Positions 9,708 through 19,995 of a stretch of DNA of 64,000 nt are shown here, one piece after another. The DNA lies in NCBI GenBank assembly GCA_911728435.2, contig OU452207.1, positions 15,835,682 through 15,899,681 on the forward strand. The letters run 5' to 3'. Positions within the stretch are counted from its first letter, which is position 1, and the number at the start of each line of letters is the position of its first letter. A program made the translations under genes and the position numbers. A model generated the notes under the pieces. The model searched no databases, was not told where the DNA came from, and was given only the letters and a program-made list of their open reading frames with translations. This DNA is from Apoderus coryli. Taxonomy: Eukaryota > Arthropoda > Insecta > Coleoptera > Attelabidae.

Positions 9708-12700
9708 TTAATTTTATCTCAACTACGTCTAGAACATCTTAATGAGGAAGAAGCTGAATTAATAATAAATCTTTGTTTAGAATTTCCAAATTTATTTTAT
9801 TTTGAAGGAGATAATTTAACTTTTACAAATAAAATAAAACACACAATTGATACCAATAATGCTAAACCAATTTATACAAAAAGTTATCGTTATCCTCAAG
9901 TACATAAACAAGAAGTTAAGGAACAAGTTTCAAAAATGTTAAATCAAAATATTATTCAACCCTCAATATCTCCATGGTCTTCTCCAGTATGGGTAGTCCC
10001 TAAAAAATTAGATGCGTCAGGAAAACAAAAATGGAGAGTAGTAATTGATTATAGAAAATTAAATGAAGTTACTGTAGATGATAAATATCCTTTACCAAAG
10101 ATCAATGATTTACTTGATCAATTAGGCAGATGTCAATATTTTACAACATTAGATTTAGCCTCAGGGTTTCATCAAATAGAAATTGATACTTCAGATATTT
10201 CTAAAACTGCGTTTTCAGTTGAAAATGGTCATTTCGAATTTAAGCGAATGCCATTCGGTCTTAAAAATGCTCCATCAACTTTTCAAAGAGTTATGGATCA
10301 TATTTTAGTTGGAATTCAAAATGAAAAATGTTTAGTTTATATGGACGATATAATAATTTATTCACCTACAATTCATGAACATATTGCAAGTTTAAAAGAA
10401 GTTTTTAAAAGATTACAAAATGCAAATTTTAAAATACAACCTGATAAGTGTGAATTTCTCAGAAAGGAAGTAGCTTATTTAGGTCATTTAGTAACTAAAG
10501 ATGGTGTAAAACCAGATCCAAAGAAAATTATTGCATTAAAGAATTTTCCTATTCCGAAAAATTCAAAAGATATAAAATCTTTCTTAGGACTAGCAGGTTA
10601 TTATCGACGGTTCATACCAGATTTTGCAAAAACTTCGAAACCATTAACTAGACTTTTACAAAAAGATGTTTCATTTATATTTAATAAAGAATGTCAAGAA
10701 GCCTTCAATCTTCTTAAAAATTATTTAACTTCAGATCCAATATTAAGGTATCCTAATTTTGAAGAACCTTTTATTTTAACTACAGATGCAAGTGCTTTTG
10801 CAATTGGCTCAGTTTTATCTCAAGGTCCTATTGGTAGAGATCTTCCCATTGCTTATGCTTCAAGAACTCTTTGTGAAGCAGAAACTAAGTATAGTGTTAT
10901 TGAAAGAGAATTATTATCTATTGTTTGGTCAGTTAAAAACTTTCGTCCTTATCTTTATGGTAGGAAATTTAATCTAGTAACCGATCATCGACCATTGACA
11001 TGGTTATTTTCAATCAAAGATCCCGGTAGCAGATTAGCTAGATGGAGGTTAAAATTAGAGGAATACGATTATGAAATAATCTATAAACCTGGTAAAATTA
11101 ATAAGAATGCAGATGCTCTTTCCAGAATTAAAATTAATCATTTGAAAAATGCTGTTATTTTTCATAATAAACTTAATCAACCCGGTACATCAAAGCAAGA
11201 TGATACAGCAGAAATTGAAAGTGAAAATGAAAATGAAACCACAGCTGACACAAGTTCTAGTGACATTGAAACAATTACTAATGAATTTTATCGTTTTATA
11301 GAATTATACAAAACTAAATCATTAATTGACTACACGAAAATTAGATTTACAAATAAACAATTATTAGATAAAGATCATAAAAATATTATTACCTTTTTTC
11401 AACAAGATAGACTTCAAGATTTACATAATACAATAATAGAAGATATTTTTGAAGAAGAAGCAGATTTTCGTCATGATAAAATAAATATTCTTTCAAGCAA
11501 AACAGTAAATAAACGAAGTTATTATATTATTCCACTACCATTTCATTTTAAAGAAGCTGTTGAAAGACTTTTCGTCACTTTATACAAATGTTCTAATGAT
11601 ATAAACGAATCAAAAACATATTATGTTGAAAATAATATTGAACTCCCAATATTGGAAATGTTTTCTTTTATTTGTGCAGAAAAAGATTTAAAATTAGTAA
11701 TTTGTCAAAATATTATTATAACTCCTGATAATGATGAAATTCAAGTAATAATAGATAATTACCATTCAGGAAAAGCAAATCTACACAGAGGAATCAATGA
11801 AACAATTCGTAGAATTAAAGAAAAATATGACTGGAATAGATTAACTAAAGATGTCGAAATGTTTATTAAAAAATGTGAAATTTGTCATAAAACTAAAATT
11901 TATAGGCAAAATTTAAAAAATCGTTTGGTTATTACTGAAACTCCGAAAACTCCTTTTGAAAGAATCAATATTGATATTTTAGAAGTTCCAACCAAAAACT
12001 ATGTTTTAACAATTAGAGACGAACTAACAAAATTTACACAAGCTTATGCTTTACAAAATAAATCAGCTATTTCAGTTGCTAGTACTATACTCATATTTTT
12101 CCAACATTACGGTACACCCTTACGAATACATTGCGATGGAGGAAAAGAATTTAATAATAAAATATTTAATGATTTATGTTTATTATATGATATTAAATTA
12201 ACATTTTCTAGCGTTGCTCATCCACAATCAAATGGATCTCTTGAAAGGTTTCACGCAACATTATTAGAAATGATTAGAATAAATAAAGTAGAAAATCCTA
12301 ATGATCACCCACTAACTATTTTACCTTTTGCTTGTATATGTTATAATAATTCTGTAAATCAAACACATGGATTCACTCCATATGAGTTAATATTTGGTCA
12401 TACTTCAGGACGACCACCCGAAACTCTTTATAATGAAAAAGAATTAATTTCTAAGTATATTTTAGATTTAAATAATAAGATTAAGCATTTTTATAATATG
12501 GCAAGGCAAAGAACTAATCTTAAGAAAGAAAAAGCCAAGGAATACTTTGATAAAAATATAAATAAATCTAATGATAATTTTAAGGTAAGAGACAAAGTAT
12601 ATGTCAAAGAATCTCAAATAAAAAATAAACTAGCAAATAAATTTAATGGTCCTTTTGATATTTTAAAAATATTTGATAACAATTCAGCATTAATTTACAA

Positions 12701-12773
12701 TCCTATTTCTGATAATACTTCACGAATAAATTTTGATCGTTTAAAACTATTTGAAGAAAGAGAAGTGAAATAA
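9708..12773 (+). CDS. pol: Errantivirus Pol: RT, RNase H, integrase
   Basis: Open from about 9708; the first ATG is at 9936 but homologous sequence (LSQLRLEHLNEEEAEL) starts before it, so the true product is read from upstream. Counting from 9936: RT with YMDD at residues 135-138, RNase H with TTDASAFAIGS near residue 285, integrase HHCC finger around residues 610-655, DDE core (INIDILE, HCDGGKEF, SNGSLERFH). The C-terminus has the KFNGPFDI segment typical of gypsy integrases. It is uninterrupted over more than 1000 codons although gag, pro and env are broken. Confidence 0.93.
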   Translation, partial: LILSQLRLEHLNEEEAELIINLCLEFPNLFYFEGDNLTFTNKIKHTIDTNNAKPIYTKSYRYPQVHKQEVKEQVSKMLNQNIIQPSISPWSSPVWVVPKKLDASGKQKWRVVIDYRKLNEVTVDDKYPLPKINDLLDQLGRCQYFTTLDLASGFHQIEIDTSDISKTAFSVENGHFEFKRMPFGLKNAPSTFQRVMDHILVGIQNEKCLVYMDDIIIYSPTIHEHIASLKEVFKRLQNANFKIQPDKCEFLRKEVAYLGHLVTKDGVKPDPKKIIALKNFPIPKNSKDIKSFLGLAGYYRRFIPDFAKTSKPLTRLLQKDVSFIFNKECQEAFNLLKNYLTSDPILRYPNFEEPFILTTDASAFAIGSVLSQGPIGRDLPIAYASRTLCEAETKYSVIERELLSIVWSVKNFRPYLYGRKFNLVTDHRPLTWLFSIKDPGSRLARWRLKLEEYDYEIIYKPGKINKNADALSRIKINHLKNAVIFHNKLNQPGTSKQDDTAEIESENENETTADTSSSDIETITNEFYRFIELYKTKSLIDYTKIRFTNKQLLDKDHKNIITFFQQDRLQDLHNTIIEDIFEEEADFRHDKINILSSKTVNKRSYYIIPLPFHFKEAVERLFVTLYKCSNDINESKTYYVENNIELPILEMFSFICAEKDLKLVICQNIIITPDNDEIQVIIDNYHSGKANLHRGINETIRRIKEKYDWNRLTKDVEMFIKKCEICHKTKIYRQNLKNRLVITETPKTPFERINIDILEVPTKNYVLTIRDELTKFTQAYALQNKSAISVASTILIFFQHYGTPLRIHCDGGKEFNNKIFNDLCLLYDIKLTFSSVAHPQSNGSLERFHATLLEMIRINKVENPNDHPLTILPFACICYNNSVNQTHGFTPYELIFGHTSGRPPETLYNEKELISKYILDLNNKIKHFYNMARQRTNLKKEKAKEYFDKNINKSNDNFKVRDKVYVKESQIKNKLANKFNGPFDILKIFDNNSALIYNPISDNTSRINFDRLKLFEEREVK

Positions 12774-12800
12774 TTTGATTTTCTGATAAAATATTATTAA

Positions 12801-14105
12801 TTACAGGTAGCGTTTGAAAATAATAATAATATTTTGAATAGTCTGTATAATTATTTAAATCCAGTAAATGATAGAATGTTAAGTTTTCTTTCAGAAGTAA
12901 AATCTCATATTGATTTATTAACTCAGGTATCTCAAAGTATTAACTCAAAATTTCAAGAATTAGCTTTTGATATTAATAATCGATATAAAAGAGGACTTAT
13001 AAACGGAGCAGGTTCAGTTTGGGAATATTTAACAGGTAATCTTGATGCCTCCGATGGAGAATATTATAATAATTGTATTAATAAAATAAATAGAGATGAA
13101 CATGAATTAGAAGAACTATTTAAAAAACAAATATCAGTAACTACTTCCGTAATAAAAAACTTCAATGAAACTTTAAGAAAATTACAAGTCGATGAGAAAA
13201 CTTTTAATGAAGATATCGTAAATATAGAACAATCAATTTATGATATTTCAGATAATTTAAAATGGTTTAATTCAAAATTAGAAGTTATTGAAATTACACA
13301 GAAGTTAACAGAATCATATTCATATATTGAAAATATTTTAAATGATATGTTAAATTCAATAACATTTGCAAGATTAAATATCATTCATACATCAATTATA
13401 ACACCAAAAGACTTAATTGAAAATTTAAAATCAATATCTCAATCCTTAAAAAAAAATAATTTACCTTTACCTATTTCAACAAATTCAATTGCTTCTTATC
13501 TTAATATAATCGAATTAAAAGCTTTTCAAACAGATTCAAAAATAATATTTATTCTAGAAATACCATTAGTAGAACCGGAACTATATACAATATTTCGATT
13601 ATTCCCAATTCCTATTTATGATAATCAAACTGGTCTACATCACATTCTATCAACAAATCAAAAATATATAGCTAAAAGTGAAGAAAATTATGTTTTTATT
13701 CCTATAAATGATTTAAGTAAATGTAAAGAATTATATTTTAAAACTATGCTTTGTAGAAATATTTATCATTACCCTATTGATAATAATGCTATATGTGAAG
13801 TTCAATTATTGAGAGGTTTAGTTAAACTTCCAGAAAGTTGTCAAATATCTTTTGTTTTTGCTAAAGAATATAAAATTCATTTATTAGAAACAAATAAATG
13901 GTTAATTGCAGTAAGTGAACAACTTCCAGTTAATATTAAATGTGTTACAAAAGAAGCTTATTCTGAAATAATTAAAACTAATTCAATTTTAACTCTACAA
14001 CCAGATTGTTATGCTTTTGTAGGCACAACAAAAATTCAAGCAAGTAAAACTAAAAATTCTGATTTTCTTTATAAACCTCATTCAGTAATAATAATATTAC
14101 TATAA
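12801..14105 (+). pseudogene. env: Errantivirus env, baculovirus-F-like, main part
   Basis: The frame opens with TTACAG|GTAG at 12801-12810 and has no good ATG, matching a splice acceptor: errantivirus env is made from a spliced mRNA whose 5' exon supplies the start and signal. A furin-type site RYKR is followed by a glycine-rich fusion-peptide-like segment GLINGAGSVWEYLTGNLD near residue 50, then a coiled-coil-like helical region and scattered Cys. This order is that of baculovirus F / insect errantivirus Env. The frame stops before any membrane anchor; the anchor lies in the next frame, so this copy is broken. Confidence 0.82.
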
Positions 14106-14127
14106 ATAAAAATAATATGAATAATAT

Positions 14128-14547
14128 ATGAATAAAAATATTCCAGATAAAGTTAAATTACCTAAATTAAAACCTTTAAAATTAAATAATATAAATTTTG
14201 ATGAATTAGATATAGCTAAACATAATTTAGATCAATATTCCAAAGACATTGATGACATTATTCATGAACCATTTATTAAAAAATACACACCTTGGTTTAC
14301 CTATATAAGTATTACATTAATTGTTATTGTTATTATTGTTTACACATTTTGCAAATGTCGAAAGAAACGAAAAATTCGTATTGGAATCACAACTTCATCA
14401 GATAATCCTCCTCAACCTCCAAATACAAGACTTTTTCAAATTAAAGAAAATCTTACAAAAATTTTACCTAAAAGACGACCTTCAATCAGAATTAATGAAC
14501 CGATTGAAGAAGGTTTTGAAATGAACGAAAATAAATCATTTGCATAA
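14128..14547 (+). pseudogene. env: Errantivirus env C-terminal part with TM anchor
   Basis: A 139-codon frame with a membrane segment at about residues 55-75 (FTYISITLIVIVIIVYTF), then Cys and a basic cytoplasmic tail. It starts 23 bp after the preceding frame ends and lies in a different frame, so the two are most simply halves of one env gene separated by an indel. No start of its own is required. Confidence 0.75.
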
Positions 14548-14685
14548 TGTTTTAGAAATAAGTTTGTTTTATATTTTATATTTTATCTAAGATTTTGTTC
14601 ACAATTTCCTTTATTAAAGAAAGTAGAAATTTCAAGTAAAAGTCAAAGCATTGTGTAGCTTTAACTTTTTTTAATAAGAGGGAGT
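14548..14685 (+). other. 3' untranslated part and polypurine tract
   Basis: AT-rich sequence ending AATAAGAGGGAGT right before the TGTTAT start of the 3' LTR. The purine run is the likely plus-strand primer. Confidence 0.65.
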
Positions 14686-14974
14686 TGTTATATTAGATCA
14701 ATAAGTACTATTACGTCTTATTTTTGAATTATCATATTATATTCCTAATTTTAATACGCAATTTCCCAGTAATTCAAACCCTTTGTTTTTCATTTTCAAA
14801 GACAATTCAAAGCCAATAATATTTACAAATTAAGCACGAATTATTGTTTATAAGTAATTTGATAATTATGTGAAAATCTACGATTTTCATAAATAATACA
14901 AATTCTAGAAGCTATCTGATTCAGCACCTTAAAATAGTATAAATAGTAAGAAATAAGAGATTATTTAATAATTA

Positions 14975-17386
14975 CACAGGCCAACACACATTTTGGTGCC
15001 TGCGATTTTTTAACTGTTCCTGAGTAATTTTTGGATGCAGAATGTAAAAAGGTTCTCAGATTTTGTCTATCAGATCTAGTTTTTGAGATTTTTTAAAAAA
15101 TTGGGTATATAATTTACGTTATAACTGTTATAATATATAATATTACTATTGACAGTTAAAAAAAACAAAGACACATGGATTTAAGTATTTATTGCAAAAA
15201 CTTAATTTACATAATTACATTAGTCACTAATCACATAAAAATTTTCTTTTATACGATTTTCTAGAATGGAGTTTACTAGGGCAGTCTCGCTGAAGGCTCC
15301 AGCAGTAGTCCGCCATCATGTTGCTATCCCATCGTCCTTGATAACGATCTTCCATAGTTTTAATATCCTGGTGGAATCTTTCCCCCTGTTCTTCACTACA
15401 ATCACCTAAGTTTTCTGGAAAACGATCTAGGTGGCTGTGGAGGTAGTGAACTTTTATACTCATGTTACAGCCGAGAATATTAAAATTTGAAAGCATAGTT
15501 TCCACTAATTCTACGTAATTGTCTGCTTTATGATTGCCAAGAAAATTTTGTACTACTTGAACAAATGAACTCCAAGCGTTAGATTCAGTCTCGTTCATTG
15601 ATGTGGTGAATTGTGGATCTTTAACAAGTTGCCTTATTTGAGGACCATCAAATATACCAGCTTTTAGTTTTTCCGTGCTAATGCCAGGAAATTTACGTGA
15701 CAAATACCCAAAACAATTTCCATCTCGATTTAAGGCCTTCACAAATTGCTTCATTAGGCCTAGCTTGATATGCAAGGGCGGAAGTAAGATTTTTTCTCTT
15801 GAAACCAAAGGTTCGTTGATCACGTTTTGTATTCCTTGAATCATGACATCTCTTGAAGGCCAATTTTTGTTAACCCAGTGCTCATTTTTAGCTCTGCTGT
15901 CCCAAAGGCACAAAAAACAAGGATATTTTGTATAACCACTCTGCTGTCCAAGGAGGAAGTTAATCATTTTTAAATCAACACAAATTGACCACTGATGTTC
16001 TTCGTATTTAATTTTTCTCAAAACTAATGCTATTGTTTCATATTCTTCCTTCATGGTAGTCGAATGACCAATAGGAATTGAGCCATATTTGTTACCGTTA
16101 TGTAAAAGAACACATTTTAAACTACGTTTTGAACTGTCAATAAAAAGGCGCCAATCATCTGGAGTGTATTCAGGCAAACCCATTTTTTCTAAGAGCCCTT
16201 TTATATTGTTACAGAATACCAAGTCATTTTCCTGAGTGAAAAAAGGCAGCAGATCCTTATCTCTTTTACGATAAAATGTAATATTAGTACCTCGACAAAG
16301 TAGATTTTTTTCTTTTAATCTGGATGCAAGTAATTCAGCGGATTCCTTTGAGAGATTCAGGTCTCTTATAAGATCGTTTAGTTCTTCTTGATTGAAACAC
16401 TGCGGAGTTGCTAAATCTGCTTCAAAATCGCTGTCGTTTTCTGATTGAATTCTTTTAACTTCGTCAGACGTTGATGTTTCTGTATCATCTTCTGTCAGTT
16501 TGGGTAGACTGCTGAATGATGGAACGGGTATTTCTTCCGAATGCACTACAGGCCTTCTTGCAGAATCTAGATCAGGATATGTCCATTTGTGTCTATTGTT
16601 TCTATTTATGCCTTTAATATTAACGAGACAAAAATAGCAGTCGTCATGATGGTTCCGCGGTTCTCTCCAAACCATTGGTACACCAAACTTTAGGCACTTC
16701 CTCTTTCCAGTTGTCCACTGTCGCAAATGTTCAACACATGTTTTACATATGAAATGTGGGGCCCAAGATTTATCTTGATCTCCTAAATGAACGCCAAAAT
16801 AGGCAAGATAAGCTCTTTTCACAAAGTCAGAAATCCTTTTTCTGCTCTCTTTCAAAGTGTATTCACCACACACATAACAAAAAACATCGGGATGATTTAC
16901 ACAGGTACGTCTGCTTGTGGATGCCATTGTTTCAGTTTAGTGTCTTGATACTACAAAACGACCAAAATTTACACAAAATGATAGCACAACTTTACTTGGC
17001 AAAACTCAGTAATATACTAAATCAAGTACAGCCAAGCAGGTATAGAAGGATCGGGTCATAGGCAATTACAGGTATAAAAGTAAGTAAGAGCATTGTATTG
17101 AGTAGTTCCTAGTATAGGAACATTGGGTCAGGGACAATTCCAGGTATCCATTTGGCTAATTAGATTCTGGGAAATTCCTATTTTGACGATTAAGTACATA
17201 TTTATCTCTTTATTTGTTGTCCTTTATCAGAAAAAAATATATCATTTAACCTGTAACGTGTATCTCAAAAACTAGAGCTGATAGAAAAAATCTGGTGGCA
17301 TTTTTGGAATCAACACATTAAAAACATCTAAAATCAGATGTTAGATTTCTGGCACCAAATTTTTTTTTTCATTTTGTTGGCCTGTG
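14975..17386 (-). mobile_element. DNA transposon with CACAGGCCAACA termini
   Basis: 2412 bp element with terminal inverted repeats CACAGGCCAACA and a further inner match TTTGGTGCC, flanked by TTA on both sides (14972-14974, 17387-17389). The empty site is known from the intact 5' LTR. It carries one long minus-strand gene that fills most of its length. TSD of 3 bp with CAC ends could point to CMC/EnSpm or PIF-like elements, but I do not recognise the superfamily. Confidence 0.85.
15227..16927 (-). CDS. Transposase candidate of the CACAGGCC element, 566 aa
   Basis: Intact frame starting at an ATG close to the right TIR and ending about 250 bp from the left TIR. N-terminal third has three Cys/His clusters: CVNHPDVFCYVCGEY (near 10), HFICKTCVEHL (near 58), HHDDCYFC (near 92), suggesting a zinc-binding DNA-recognition module. 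The second half has acidic residues in hydrophobic context (LFIDSSKRSLKCVLLHNG, WSICVDLKMINFLLG) and a conserved-looking HSHLDRFPENLG...SEEQGERFHQD. These could form an RNase-H-like DDE fold, but that is inference. Proteins with this C-terminal motif recur as uncharacterised multi-copy genes in insects such as aphids, from general knowledge. Location between TIRs is the main support. Confidence 0.7.
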   Translation of the reverse strand: MASTSRRTCVNHPDVFCYVCGEYTLKESRKRISDFVKRAYLAYFGVHLGDQDKSWAPHFICKTCVEHLRQWTTGKRKCLKFGVPMVWREPRNHHDDCYFCLVNIKGINRNNRHKWTYPDLDSARRPVVHSEEIPVPSFSSLPKLTEDDTETSTSDEVKRIQSENDSDFEADLATPQCFNQEELNDLIRDLNLSKESAELLASRLKEKNLLCRGTNITFYRKRDKDLLPFFTQENDLVFCNNIKGLLEKMGLPEYTPDDWRLFIDSSKRSLKCVLLHNGNKYGSIPIGHSTTMKEEYETIALVLRKIKYEEHQWSICVDLKMINFLLGQQSGYTKYPCFLCLWDSRAKNEHWVNKNWPSRDVMIQGIQNVINEPLVSREKILLPPLHIKLGLMKQFVKALNRDGNCFGYLSRKFPGISTEKLKAGIFDGPQIRQLVKDPQFTTSMNETESNAWSSFVQVVQNFLGNHKADNYVELVETMLSNFNILGCNMSIKVHYLHSHLDRFPENLGDCSEEQGERFHQDIKTMEDRYQGRWDSNMMADYCWSLQRDCPSKLHSRKSYKRKFLCD

Positions 17387-18277
17387 TTATAATTCCGGCA
17401 GTTGAGAGATTCAATAATTATAATTCCGGCAGTCTAGAGATTCTTTTATTATAGTTCTCCGGCGGTCTTGATAATCTTAAGGATAATAATTATTATTATT
17501 CACTTGAACATTGTCGATCGTAGAAGTTCATTCTGTAATTTCAAAATTGAAAAATAAAGTTATGTGTTAATTGAATAAAGACCTTTTTTTAAAAAAGTAA
17601 ACTTCAACATAAGTTTATAACATACATGAGAAGTAGGTACCTAGATTGAAAATAGCCAACCAGAAAAAAAGGCATTTACAATATAGATACCCCAATACAG
17701 ATACATCTACAGGGTGAAAGATTCACAAAATAAGATACATTTTTATTTGTATGTCGACTTTAAAAAAGATTCTTGATACTGGCGTTCGCGACTGGACAAA
17801 AACCCATTATTTTTTTATGCGCCCGTTATATATATTATTTTGATATGGGAAACCGTGACGCCTTCCAACTAGCTTTTGTATATAATAATAAATGTTCGAC
17901 ATTTAATTTACATGAAGTTGTTTTGAGAATCATCAACATCTGGTTATCTTTTCAATACATGCTTTTATATTTGGGCTCACCCATAAACATAAACTGTATA
18001 TTCTCGATTAGAAAAAAGGTTGTTCTTTTAGTTACGTCACAATTCCTTTAGGCGAAGATAATATTTGTATTACTTGCAGATGTTGTAAAACCTATATCAA
18101 TAGAAGATAAGATAAATAGAAAACATACCCTTAAACTTTATGACTAAAAGGAGAGTTTAGAACATTTGTATACAATCTACTTAAATAATATTCCCAAACT
18201 AATATAAACTATAAAACCCAGACACAAATACAGGGTAGGACAAAAATAAATTCCATTGCCCGTCCGTCTTATTACAA

Positions 18278-18870
18278 TTAATAGTCAATTTTCCATTCAC
18301 TGTTCACATTGACTGAATTGTCTGGTTCAATCGGTAAGACACACAAGTTTCTAATCGACCGTGAAGACACATGACCGTTAGCAAACTTCACTTTCACCAC
18401 ACGGTTAGTTTTATCGTGTCCGGGATGTAGCTCCTCGATTCGGGCAAGCTTCCAATACAATGGTGGAACCTTTATCTTTAACGAGTACCATATCGCCAAT
18501 GTTGATAGTTGTGTTTATATTCTTAAACCATTTGGTGCGGACTTGCAACTCCGAAAAATATTCGTTCTCCCATCTTTGCCAGAATAACTGGACTATATTT
18601 TGAATTTGACGTTGTGTTTAAGTCTATTTTCAGGTAGTTCTATATAATATGGTTCGGTAATAGAGGTAAGTGATCGTCCAATAAGGAAATGTGCTGGAAT
18701 CAAGGGATTAAAGTCATCAGGACTAGAAGACAAGGGGCTTAGTGGTCTTGAATTTAAGACGGCTTCAATCTGAGCCAAACATGTAGAGAAATCTTCATAA
18801 TTCAAGGTTTAATACCAACTGTTCTCGTTAAATGTTTTTTAATTCCTTTAACGCCGGCTTTCCAAATGAC
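18278..18870 (-). pseudogene. BEL/Pao pol 3' fragment (integrase end, DUF5641)
   Basis: Minus-strand pieces read VIWKAGVKGIKKHL, NYEDFSTCLAQIEAVLNSRPL, PAHFLIGR, then PPLYWKLARIEELHPGHD and a final CVLP. These are landmarks of the BEL/Pao integrase C-terminal region and the following DUF5641. At least two frameshifts separate them. The right end is joined directly to Polinton sequence at about 18868. No LTR is seen. Confidence 0.85.
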
Positions 18871-19368
18871 TGATGAATAATATGCACAGGCTTTCCATTT
18901 AAATAAGAGTTTTTTGCAAATGATGCAATATATACAAATTTAATTTATTCTCAAAATTTTTACAATATTGTCAGATTCATATTTTAAGTCAGGAACAAGA
19001 ATTCGTTTACTAAATCCAAGTACATCACGCATAGTACCATCTTTCTCAAAGTTAATTCATGCTGAACATTTTATTGTACTTTTTAAAGTATCCTTATTTA
19101 CGCTTAAGTTTAATACTATAAATCTCTTTTGCAATTCATTTACCAAGAAATTAGCTAAGTCATCAAATTCATATGATCCTGTAGGTACAAATATTTCATC
19201 ATTATTGTCGCCATAAATAAATTTATCGTTAATTCCCTCTTCAATATTAAAAGTCTCGAAATCTGCTAAACCAACTTGAAAAGTTTTATCACTATCTAAA
19301 TAAAGAGGAGGATTAAAGTTCCATGTTAAAATGGATTCATTTCCAGAAAGGGTAATGGTTGTGCTCAT
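18868..19368 (-). pseudogene. Polinton penton (minor capsid) protein, truncated copy
   Basis: Starts MSTTITLSGNESIL at 19368 and matches the fuller copy at 58859-59512. After 104 codons there is a TGA where the other copy has CGA (Arg), a C-to-T change, and the matching frame then continues to the break at 18868, losing the C-terminal part. In Polintons this single-jelly-roll protein is thought to form the virion vertices. Confidence 0.85.
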
Positions 19369-19504
19369 GGTTAATATGCAAATGTATAATTAATCGCTAT
19401 TAAAGTAATTATATAAAAATTTTAGACAGAGTTGGCCACAGTTGCAATTGACAATTTGTTTAGGCTGGTAATTATATCGTATACGGTTTGAAGTATTATC
19501 GTTT
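19369..19504. other. Intergenic spacer in Polinton copy 1
   Basis: AT-rich gap between protease and penton genes, probably holding the penton promoter. The same bases start in copy 2 but are deleted from 59530 on. Confidence 0.5.
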
Positions 19505-19947
19505 TTAAAATATTTTATTAACTCCTGGTGGCTTTAAATTTCCATAGCTATCAAAATAAGTTATGTTTTTATTGTCTTTAACATATGCCGTCCAATAAGT
19601 ACCAATATTTTCTTTATCCTCCAAATTCACTATACCACTCTCCGTTTTATTTATTTTTGTAGGTAAAGCATTACGCATCATTACTCCTTTAAAATTAGGA
19701 ATTTTCAAATGATAAATTTGACAAGCTCTATATTACTAAGTGCATGAGTGGGTATTTTCACTGGAAGTTTTTTTTTAAATGGTGCTAAATATAAACCTTT
19801 ACCGCGATATGGTTTAAGATACAATCCTTTTCCTTGTTTTAAGTTTTCCATAGCTGTGTTATGGCGTTTTTGTTCTTCTAGGTGTTGTTTATTAGCTTTA
19901 GCATCATTAACTGCTTTGGCAATACCTGCTGCTCCACCACCAAGCAC
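19505..19947 (-). pseudogene. Polinton core-like protein fused to adenain-type protease, broken
   Basis: Two overlapping frames. The first (19705-19947) starts MLGGGAAGIAKAVNDAKANK and has a GKGLYLKPYRGKGLYLAPF repeat, then IPTHALSNIELVKF. The second (19505-19708) reads KIPNFKGVMMRNALP and then GIVNLED...GTYWTAYVKD...YFDSYG, the N-terminal half of the adenovirus-like cysteine protease used in capsid maturation. In the family the catalytic histidine sits in G-T/V-H-W; here it is Tyr, and the Cys half is missing. So the protease is dead in this copy. Confidence 0.75.
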
Positions 19948-19995
19948 CCAAGTGGTAATAATATAGGTAAAAAGCCACCAATCCGTTTTGGTGTC

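Larger units (their letters stand above)
7843..17622 (+). mobile_element. Errantivirus-type Ty3/gypsy element with env
   Basis: Complete LTR-to-LTR element: 5' LTR 7843-8364, primer site, decayed gag and protease, intact pol, env, 3' LTR 14686-17622 split by a DNA transposon. Four bases TACA flank it on both sides. Copy 2 of repeat family A (around 49155) shows the same flanks joined without the element, which is direct evidence of insertion. Without the DNA transposon it is about 7.4 kb. Most of gag is missing and there are frameshifts in protease and env, so it is not autonomous. Confidence 0.92.
14686..17622 (+). repeat. Errantivirus 3' LTR, split by a DNA transposon
   Basis: Halves 14686-14974 (289 bp) and 17390-17622 (233 bp) add up to exactly 522 bp, the length of the 5' LTR, and match it by eye without difference. 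The DNA transposon between them duplicated TTA. Confidence 0.93.
6930..18256 (+). repeat. Dispersed repeat family A, copy 1 (split)
   Basis: 6930-7842 plus 17623-18256 align along their length with 44917-45356 plus 48856-49868. Shared landmarks: TAACCATTTTGAA at the left, CTCAATCC(G/A)AATGAA, TTCCTATACGAA, and ACAGGGTAGGACAAAA at the right. The unit is about 1.5 kb, AT-rich, without a conserved protein frame. It is probably a nonautonomous element or element remnant. Copy 1 is interrupted by the errantivirus at 7843-17622; the same site is uninterrupted in copy 2 near 49155. Confidence 0.8.

Noticed and set aside
16756..17061. Plus-strand frame over the transposase start
   Set aside because: Antisense shadow of the 566-codon minus-strand gene.
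18885..18895. CTGATGAATAATATG as a hammerhead box
   Set aside because: It is coding sequence of the Polinton penton gene, also present at 59048, with no stems.
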